Shown here in pieces: positions 56,221 through 64,000 of a stretch of 64,000 bases of DNA. The notes under the pieces are model-generated. The model was given only the letters and a program-made list of their open reading frames with translations. It was not told the DNA's origin and made no database searches. Position 1 is the first letter of the stretch. The number at the start of each line of letters is the position of its first letter. Position numbers and translations under genes: made by a program. Source of the stretch: Marsupella aquatica (taxonomy: Eukaryota > Marchantiophyta); NCBI GenBank assembly GCA_973895155.1, contig OZ316892.1, positions 30,504,001 to 30,568,000 of the forward strand. The letters are read 5' to 3'.

Positions 56221-56967
56221 TGGTGGCTCACTTTCGGCCTCTTTTATTCTACTCTCGTTTGGGCGCCTTACTCATCTTCCTTCTTCTCTCGTTTGGGCTT
56301 CCTGTCAACCATATGACGCTCAATTCCGATGGCGATACGACCGAATTAACGACCCTCCGTGTTCCCAGCTGCTTTTAATGTGATCATAGCTCAAGGATGC
56401 AGGAACTTTGCCTCCTTGTTGTCCAGAACACTCTACTGAAGTTTCAGTCGACCATTGCACATTCAGTTTATATAACGACCTCTGGATGGCTCCCAGCTGC
56501 TTCGAGAATAATCATAGTTCATCGATGCAGGAGCTTGGCTCACTTGGAAATTTTGGGACAACGTTATGAACAAAGCGTGTAATCAAAGACGGTTACTTAT
56601 TGATCCAGTCAACGAATTGTGAAAGGTTTGCATTCAGGAGAAGTCTACGCCCCTGCAGCTTCCACACAGCTTGCTTGTATCGTGCATCTCAATGTGTGGT
56701 TGGGGTTTCATGGGCCCTTTAAGAGTGTAGGGTAACCCATGGTCCCAAAGGGGTTACACCTATGGCCCCGGATTAACAAGCGCAAGTCCTTACTGTAGTT
56801 TTACTCTGTTTATGATAATTGTTTATGACCGCAAATTGGACAACCCTCTAGGGGGGCTGGCCAAGGGGTCAAAATCTCATAATCCCCAAAGGAGGCTATT
56901 GTCTCATAAACCATCTATAGAAATACAAAATAATTACACAACCTCTAGGGGGCCTAGCCAAGGGGAC
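56221..56967. other. UVSSA upstream region and a short tandem repeat
   Basis: The first 350 bp should hold the UVSSA promoter, but no clear TATA is visible on the minus strand. From 56841 a unit of about 98 bp (CTAGGGGGGCTGGCCAAGGG, then CTCATAATCCCCAAAG) begins and is repeated at 56939, where the Copia element interrupted it; the unit resumes at 63099. Confidence 0.5.
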
Positions 56968-56972
56968 AAAAT

Positions 56973-57147
56973 TGTTGAGTATAGACGTAACGGCGAGCCC
57001 ATGAACCATCCAATGCACAAGAGTCGACACAGAGAGATACGTGGTTCACCCCCACATGAAGTTATGTCCACGGGAACACACAAGAACTTTACTGCACTCT
57101 AGGCTACAGTACAGTCGTAACTCTAGACTTAAGAGTAAATCTTAACA
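56973..57147 (-). repeat. Copia 3' LTR, shortened (175 bp)
   Basis: On the minus strand it runs from TGTTAAGATTTACTC (57147) to ACTCAACA (56973). It lacks about 170 bp present in the middle of the 5' LTR. Confidence 0.85.
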
Positions 57148-57163
57148 ATCTCCCCCTTGACTC
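57148..57163 (-). other. Copia polypurine tract
   Basis: GTCAAGGGGGAGAT directly upstream of the 3' LTR on the minus strand, the second-strand primer site. Confidence 0.8.
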
Positions 57164-57379
57164 TAGTCTAGGCGTCTAGGTAAAGATTACTACCTATATG
57201 ATTGCTCAGCAGGAAGTTCTGGAAAGAAAAACCAAACCGGTTTTTCCCTCTTTATACGAGGGTAGACCAGAACTAAGCCGTAGCCTATACAAGGAATGAG
57301 CAAGAGCATATCTCAGTATCTACATAAATGTTAAGTAACCCTACTTGTGAGGCAATTGCAAAACCTGCAACACATCACG

Positions 57380-60300
57380 GTGTCTAGAAAAACTCTCCAA
57401 ACTGAATCACTTTGGTAAATGCGTCAGCCGGGTTGAGTTTACCGTCAATCTTAACTAGTAGCTCAAACTGATTATCAGACATAGCCTGCCTAATAAAATG
57501 GTACCCGACATCGATGTGCTTCACTCTATTGTCCATTACCTGGTTCACAGCAAGATGGAGCACACTCTAACTATCACAATGGAGCTTCACATTCCCCTGT
57601 GACAATCCCATCTCAGTGATCAGTCTATCCAACCAAATCGCTTCCTTTGCTGCTTTCGTTGCTGCAACATACTCCGCTTTTGTAGTAGACTGAGCAATAC
57701 ACTTCTGCAAAGTAGACCTCCAACTTATGCATCCACCTCCCAGTGTGAACACATAACCTGTTGTTGACCTCCTCCAATCCAGATCCTGTGCATAGTCAGC
57801 ATCTATATCGCCCATCAATGATCTAGCATTATCAGCATGTGCATCAAACAATAGACCATGATCCACGGTACCCTTTAAATACCGAATAATCCACTTCATT
57901 GCTTCCCAGTGTACCTTCCCTAGATTCGACATGTACCTGCTCACCTTGCCCATAGCCATGGCAAGATCAGGTCTAGTGCAAGTCATCAAATGCATGAGAC
58001 TCCCCATTGCCTTATCGTAAGGAACCTTTGACATCAGCCCCTTCTCTGTCTCATCCATAGGATAGAAAGCTGATGACAACTTGAAGTGTGGAGCTAGTTA
58101 ACGGGGTACTTACTGGCTTGCTATCCCCCATGTTGAGCCTTGCAATTACCTTTCTCGCATAACTCCTCTGCGTCAACCATAGCTTGCCAGCCTCCAAGTC
58201 CCTAGTGATCTCCATACCCAAAATTCTCTTAGCTGGCCCTAAGTCCTTCATCTTAAACTCTGCACTAAGCAGTGCCTTGAGCTTAACAATCTCAGACCTA
58301 TCCTTGGCCGCAATAAGCATGTATTCCACATAAAGTACTAAAACAATGAACCCAAAGACAATATTCTTCACCGGTTTAAGATACACACATGGGTCAAACA
58401 CACTCCTGTGAAAGCCTTGTGCACGAATCCAATCATCAAGCCGCTTATTCCACTGTCTTGGTGACTGCTTCAACCCGTACAAGGATCTCAGCAATCTGCA
58501 AACCAAATCCTTTTGCCCTCTCTTCACAAAACCTAGCGGCTGTCTCATGAAGATCACGTCTTCCAAGGTGCCATAGAGGAAGACTGTGACAACATCCATC
58601 TGATCTAGCAGCAGACCAAACATTACAACAAGCACACACAATAGCCGTATTGTTGAGTACTTAGCAACTGGTGAGAAGACCTCATTGTAATCCACACGTT
58701 TTTCCTATGTGAATCCTTTGGCTACCAACCTAGCCTTGTAGACCTTCGATCCACCTCCTGTGGACTGATCCTTCACCTTGTTGCTGTCCACCACTTGCTG
58801 TCCCTCAGGTAGCTTGACAAGCTCCCAAGTTTTGTTGTCCTTCACTGACTGCATCTCCGTTTGCATTGCTGCAATCCACTCTTGCTCCTTATAAGCACTT
58901 GCCTCATGAAATGAAGAAGGTTCCCAGGCTTCTTCTAGTATCAACGCATCACCCTCATCTTCAGTAACAAAATCCTCCTCTTGCAATTGAGATGAATCAA
59001 CCCACTGTCCATACCTTGGTGGAGCGCGTACAGTGCGACCAGATGTTCTCCTAGCCGATGACTCTGGTTGCATGTGCTGGTTCAATGTGAAGCTCAGCAG
59101 CATCAACTTGTTGCTCACCAGCATCAACAAACTCCTCTGGTTCCTCTGGCATAGGAATCAACTCCATATTTGGAGCAACTCATTCTCTCCGGTCATGGAT
59201 CTCATGACCAATCTCCCCCTCAACGAGATCCGGGATAAGAGATTTTCCTTTGTTAGTACGGGAGACCTGAGTATTATCCCCCTCATTCAATAATTTGGAT
59301 TCATTGAAGGAAACATCCCTGCTCACAGCGAGCTTACAGGCAATAGGATCCCATAGCCTATAGGCTTTCACACCACTCTGGTACCCAAGAAAAACACATT
59401 TCTTGGAGGTAGGATCCAACTTGGTCCTATTTTTCTTTGGTGTAAGAGCATATGCATCACTTTCAAAAACTACCAAGCCACAATAGTCTGCTTGCCGCTT
59501 ATAGCGCATCTCAAACGGCGTTTTGAAATTGATAGCACTAGAAGGAGAAAGATTTACCAAATAAGCTACGGTATTGACAGCTTCTGCCCAAAATTCCTGT
59601 GGTAAACCTGATTGGCTCAACATACTCCGTGATTGCTCCAATAGTGTCCATTCAATTGAGCCTCTCAGCGGTACCATTCTGCTGCGGAGTATAAACTGTG
59701 GTGAGATGACGAGTTATCCCCTATTCTGAACAATACTCTTCAAATTCCATTGAAGTGTACTCCCCGCCGTTGTCTGACCTCAGAATCTTCACCCTTGTAT
59801 CCAAACACTTGACCGTGTTTCCAGTCTGATTCTTCACTTGGGCCTCCACTTCTTAAAAATGGACAAGACATCAGACATATGCGTCATGAAATAATCCACA
59901 CAAATCTTGAGTAATCGTCAATAAATGATACATAGTACAACTTTCTAGAGTGTGAGAAAGTCGGGGATGGACCCCACACATCACTATGTAAGTACTCAAG
60001 AACCGCTTTGGAACGATGAGTTCCAACACCGAAAGCACGACGATGCTGCTTTCCAAGAATGCAGTGCTCATAGAACTCTAATTTACAAGATTGCAAATCA
60101 GAAATGAGTCCATTCTTTTGTAAGATTTCCAACCCTTCTCACTCATGTGGCCTAGCCGTGAATGCCATAGTTTTGTCATCTCCTTGTGAGACTTGGTTAC
60201 ATTGGCCTCTCCACATACAGTATTACCCTGCAACACATACAAATTCTTCTGTCTACTCCCCTTCAAAATCACTGTCTCTCTCGACCTGACTTGAAGTTCA

Positions 60301-61700
60301 CCATCAATAACGCTCCATTGATGACCATTTGAATCCAACACACCGAGTGAAATCAGATTCTTACGCATGTCAGGTACATACCGGACTCCGGACACTGTGC
60401 GCACAGTGCCATCAAATATTTGAATCTTCACAGATGCAATACCCTCAATTTGACAAGAGTGATCATTTCCCATCAGAACTGAACCGTTTGAAACAGAATA
60501 AGAACTGAAAAACTCACGAATGTAACAAATATGAAAAGAGCAATCACAATCAAGAATCCACACATCATTTGCTCTCCTAGATGACGTGCATAGGGCATAC
60601 CCCTGGCTTCATAATACATACTTATCATTGAGTAAATCAGCATCGCCATCAGCCCTAGCCACATTTGCCGATGAAGATTCAGTTGCCTTTCCCTTACAGT
60701 CTCGCTTGAAGTGTCCAACCTGGTTGCATTTCCAACATGTCACTTGCCTTCTCTGAGGGGATTTGCCTCTGGACTTAGATCTGGATTTAGATCTAAACTG
60801 GGTTCTACGGTCCCCAGTTGGTCACTGCATACTCCTCCCACGGTTAACATTGAGGGCAACACCAGATGATGAAGGTTGTGATGTGATGTGCATCTTCTGT
60901 TGAAGATCATCACTAAGCAGAGAACTTATCACATCATTGTATGAAATGGTATCCCTATCACGATGCAACAACACCCGTGATAAGGACTGGTAAGATGGAG
61001 GCAATGAACTGAGAAGCTGCAGAGCCTTTGTCTCATCATTCAAAGTCTCCCCAAGGTTCTCCAAGTCAATGACCATGTCGATGAAAGCATCCACATGGTC
61101 CTACAACTTTTTACCGGATTCCTTCATCCTGAAACTCATCAGTTTGTAGGAAGTATAGAGCCGGTTCGACAACTCCTTGCGGTGATACTTGCTCTACAAT
61201 TTTGCAAACAAGGACATGCAGTCTTTATGTGCATCCAACTGCTCGATGATGGGAGGCATGAGATAGAGTGTAACACACCACACTCCTTGCTCATGCATGC
61301 GGTCCCATTGTTTCTCATCAACATCGTCTTCATGAGGGCTTAGCAGTTGGCCCATCCCTGAAGCATAGAGCACTCCCTTCACCTGCTTCTCCCAAAGCAA
61401 GTAGTCAGAGTGCCCGTCATACTTTGTCACTTCATACTTGGGTCCCCCAAGCTTGAACGTACCCATCTTCTTCTTTGGCACTACCGTGAGCTTCGGTAGT
61501 AGAACTGCTTCCTCCACCACTCGCCGCACCGGTGATGGTACTAGTGTCACGTGCTCTTCCTCCTGCTCCTCTCTCTCCACCACAAATCGTCGCAGTGATC
61601 CTTGTGCTTCAAGTTCCACGTCTTCAAAAATCTCCTCCGAATCACTTATATGAGAAAGACACAAAAAAAGTTGTTTTTCACAACTTCTCAAAATTCTCAA
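57380..61700 (-). pseudogene. Copia gag-pol, multiply broken
   Basis: Gag starts near 61700, with FKLGGPKYEVTKYDGHSDYL and, after a frame change, LGETLNDETKALQLLSSLP. A zinc knuckle CWKCNQVGHFKRDC lies near 60740. The protease site WILDCDCSFHIC (60563) replaces the usual DSG with DCD. GAG-pre-integrase LWHSRLGHMSEKGW is near 60160, integrase segments YLHSDVWGPS and FIDDYSRFVW near 59950, and WAEAVNTVAYLVNLSPS near 59590. Reverse transcriptase (58695-58051) has QMDVVTVFLYGTLEDVIFM and VLYVEYMLIA where YVDD is expected. RNase H has DADYAQDLDWRRSTTGYVF and TKAEYVAATKAAKEAIWL (57660). At least six stops or frame changes break it, including one after CDS near 57567. Confidence 0.85.
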
Positions 61701-61808
61701 AACTAAACACCGCTACGTAGCCCACGAAGCTAGGAGTCCAACACTGAAGACCAAAATTAAAAACCAACTTTGACGGAAAAGTTATACAAATTTTGGTCAC
61801 CCTTGAAA

Positions 61809-61916
61809 CGAGGCTCCCTCGGGTCGCCCTTGGTTCAACCCTACTTAGGGTCGCCTTTGGGGCGAGGCTCTCTCGGGTCGCCCTTGGTTCGACCCTACTT
61901 TGAGTCGCCCTTTGAA
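61809..61916. repeat. 54-bp tandem duplication in the Copia leader
   Basis: The unit beginning CGAGGCTCCCTCGGGTCGCC starts at 61809 and 61863. The copies differ at several positions. It lies between the gag start and the 5' LTR. Confidence 0.85.
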
Positions 61917-62731
61917 ACCCTGTTGCTGCAAAAATCCTGCCGCAATTCCCGGACAAAGTTACTATTCACTAACTTTGTTGTTTTCCTTGTGCCCTAGGTC
62001 GCCGCCGCACCTCACCTCTCCGCGGTGCGCTACATTGCCATAGGAAACACAATTTGCCAACATCCAATGTTGCTTGCTGCCGCCAATTCCATGAGTAAAA
62101 ATGATGACCGCCGATGGGGAAATGTTGCCAAATTGCGCCGGCACAATCTGCAAGCTCAGTAGAGAAAAATCTTCCGTCGTGTCACACTCACTCCGCGTCA
62201 AGTGCCAATCCCGAACTCAAAATGACCGCCTCGCCGCGATCAAAACATTGAGCCGTAGCACTTTGCGTTTCTTCCTCCAAGTTGGACGTGACGACGAGTA
62301 ACCCGGTTCAGATAAGAACAAGCTCCATAGCCTGTGAAAAAATCTGAACGTCTCCTTCACTCGTCACGACGCACTCGGTAACCACTCGACAACAACTTAG
62401 CTACCGAAATGAACAGCTCGCTTTAACCTCCAACATGAGCTATAACATGCAACGCCTCCCGCACCGCACAACTCAAACCGTTGAAAAAATGATCTCTGGT
62501 CTCTCCCCCGAAATACCGTCGAACACGAAAAAGAACTCCAGATCAACGCAAACTTCGATTCCTCCGCACCATGGATTTCCGATCAACGAGTTCTAACCAC
62601 CGTTAGAAAGCCCTCTCACTAATCTATCCGTTCAGCCACACACATTCAAGTTTCATGCGACGAAACTCCAAATGTAACATCGACAATGAACGCTGGAAAA
62701 CCGTCACGAAAAAGACCTCGTCACTCCCCAA
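61917..62731. other. Copia 5' leader, noncoding
   Basis: A leader of about 1 kb separates the primer site from gag. Short frames on both strands have no motif. Long leaders of this kind are known in plant LTR elements. Confidence 0.55.
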
Positions 62732-62749
62732 GCATGCTCTAATACCAAT
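62732..62749 (-). other. Copia primer-binding site (initiator Met tRNA type)
   Basis: On the minus strand the 5' LTR is followed by TTGGTATTAGAGCATGC, one mismatch from the common plant TGGTATCAGAGC primer site. Confidence 0.8.
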
Positions 62750-63093
62750 TGTTGAGCATAGCAACAATCGCAACGGCAAGCCCATGAACCATGCAACGCA
62801 CAAGAGTCGACACAGAGAGATATGTGGTTCACCTCCACATGAGGCTACGTCCACTGGAACACACAAGAGCTTTACTGCACTCTAGGTCGACCGGCCATAC
62901 CAAGCATCCACAGCGCAAGCTCTCTTTATCTCTCAACTAGCTCCGTAACAATGAGCCCAAGTTCCATCTCTCCAAGCAAACAACGCTTGGTTATAGAGTG
63001 GGCATAACATGACTAACCTAACCAAGTCTGCAACTAAGGTTAGCCTTAACTACAGTACAGTCGTAACTCTAGACTTAAGAGTAAATCCTAACA
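62750..63093 (-). repeat. Copia 5' LTR (344 bp)
   Basis: On the minus strand it runs from TGTTAGGATTTACTC (63093) to GCTCAACA (62750). It shares GTCGACACAGAGAGATATGT-type blocks and the last 30 bp with the 3' LTR, and has an extra internal segment of about 170 bp. Confidence 0.88.
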
Positions 63094-63098
63094 AAAAT

Positions 63099-63699
63099 CT
63101 CATAACCCCCAAACCAGGCTAATCTAACACTATAATAGGCAATGCCGCCCATTTTGCCAATTTTGTCCGTTGTCCCGTTACAAATTTGAATTTCAGCGGG
63201 GATCAAACTTGACCGTCAGATACAAGCATCTGATTTTTTTTGTATCCGTCTGATCTTTTAATACCATCTTCAAACGAGGCAAGCAGGCAGGCGCAATCCC
63301 GTGCGAATGCTCCCTCACACTCCTCCCCTCCGTGCACTCATTATGCCTGGCATCAAGGATGCGAGGGCGCGTGGCATCGAGGGCATCATGAAGGCGAGCC
63401 AGCGAGAGGGTTGATGCCTCGTGCATAGGGCTTCGAGCCCTCCTCGCAATTAATACTCCTCCCCTCCGTGGAGTTCGTGCACTCATTATAGGGCTGCTGA
63501 TGCCCTCCCCTCACCTGGCCTGGCCTTGCAGCACTAATTATAGGGCCACGGATACAAAGACCAGACCAGGCACAGGTATCGGCCCTCCTTGCACAGTGCA
63601 AACGCACTGGCACAGGGCTCGTGTTTCATAACTATCCATAGAAATACAAAATAAAATGCACAAGGGGTTGTAGAATGACATAGTCCTGCTTCCACTCTG
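63099..63699. other. Repeat-flank region without clear gene
   Basis: 63099-63126 completes the tandem unit split by the Copia. At 63318 and 63467 the words CTCCTCCCCTCCGT and GCACTCATTAT recur, a short degenerate duplication. At 63630-63660 ATAGAAATACAAAATAA matches 56909, so the same older repeat flanks both sides. The minus-strand frames have no motif. Confidence 0.45.
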
Positions 63700-64000
63700 C
63701 CTTGCATCTCTCCTGCAAAGTAACTATGTATTCTGTAGCTTTCTTGTGCGATCCTTAGGTCCATTTTGGTTGGCCCAATAGATAAAATTTTGGGCCAACC
63801 TAACAAAATGTTTTGGGATACTTGTGAAACTAGTTTTGTCTTATAAATTTAACAATATCTAAGTAACCTTCCAGTGTATACCATTTTTTCAAACATTTTA
63901 GAATGAAGTGACATAAGCAGAGGAGAAATACAGAACGACTTGGAGTTAGAATGAGTTTAATAAGCTTTGTATGTATTTTAAGTTGCAAACAAGGAAAAGT
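63700..64000 (-). repeat. Right arm of the long-range inverted repeat (cut by window end)
   Basis: Reverse complement of 48015-48315 with few differences. The arm continues past position 64000. Confidence 0.85.

Larger units (their letters stand above)
56973..63093 (-). mobile_element. Complete Copia LTR retrotransposon, TSD AAAAT
   Basis: The element lies on the minus strand. Both ends are TGTT...AACA LTRs, and AAAAT flanks it at 56968-56972 and 63094-63098. In order are the 5' LTR (63093-62750), a Met-tRNA-type primer site, gag with a zinc knuckle, protease, integrase, reverse transcriptase, RNase H, a polypurine tract and the 3' LTR (57147-56973). The order protease-integrase-reverse transcriptase defines Copia. 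Many stops and frame breaks and two destroyed active sites show it is dead. The two LTRs differ at roughly one base in eight and by a large indel, so the insertion is old. Confidence 0.92.

Noticed and set aside
62732-62749. tRNA gene
   Set aside because: Only a short match to the tRNA 3' end, directly at an LTR edge: it is a primer-binding site.

Overview
The window reads as nuclear DNA of a land plant, most likely a moss or another early-diverging lineage. The pointers are a pentatricopeptide (PPR) gene with near-identical repeats ending in a DYW domain in the style of moss PPR genes, a plant-type UVSSA homologue with an intron, CACTA/EnSpm, Copia and LINE elements of plant type, and a short run of the plant telomere motif TTTAGGG. 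Nothing looks bacterial or viral. The species assignment is inference, because no marker gene is present.

Layout. 1-3.9 kb is gene-poor with short tandem repeats. 3907-7896 is a TG...CA element with a 5-bp target-site duplication (TSD), carrying a decayed coiled-coil gene on its minus strand with its own TATA box. 8.1-9.35 kb holds transposase-like scraps. 9891-12335 is a solo LTR (TSD ATCAC). 12.96-15.74 kb is a broken gene for a C2H2 zinc-finger/recombinase-like mobile-element protein. 16.3-20.89 kb is a plus-strand, eroded module: an unknown Cys-rich block, an EDM2-like PHD block, tandem BRCT-like segments and an F-box-like protein. A LINE fragment with a 19-bp TSD lies inside it.

20961-38775 is a CACTA transposon of about 17.8 kb with 18-bp perfect inverted termini and a GGC/GGC TSD. 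It holds TnpA-like and TnpD-like genes on the minus strand. Upstream of them, on the same strand, is a second copy of the F-box/BRCT/Cys-rich module. Nested in it are a truncated Copia element and a solo LTR (TSD AGGAC). The CACTA sits inside another mobile-element gene, whose reading frame continues across the empty site. A 100-N gap at 39228-39327 lies inside an LTR inserted in that same gene.

40.8-42.5 kb holds LTR relics. 44.9-47.35 kb is a PPR-DYW gene with several single-base frame breaks. 48.3-50.9 kb is a 5'-truncated LINE. 51.0-52.0 kb is an intact kinase-like exon. 53.56-56.22 kb is UVSSA on the minus strand, with one altered zinc-ligand residue and an exon-phase mismatch. 56973-63093 is a complete but catalytically dead Copia element (TSD AAAAT). 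A repeat at 48.0-48.3 kb recurs inverted at 63.7-64.0 kb and runs off the window.

How the parts relate. Only UVSSA, the kinase-like exon and perhaps the PPR gene look like host genes. The rest is nested transposon sequence. The most interesting unit is the CACTA element with a captured chromatin/DNA-damage-like module (BRCT and F-box inside, EDM2-like PHD only in the flanking copy). It could be a transposon-borne counter-silencing cassette, which is a hypothesis and not shown by the sequence.
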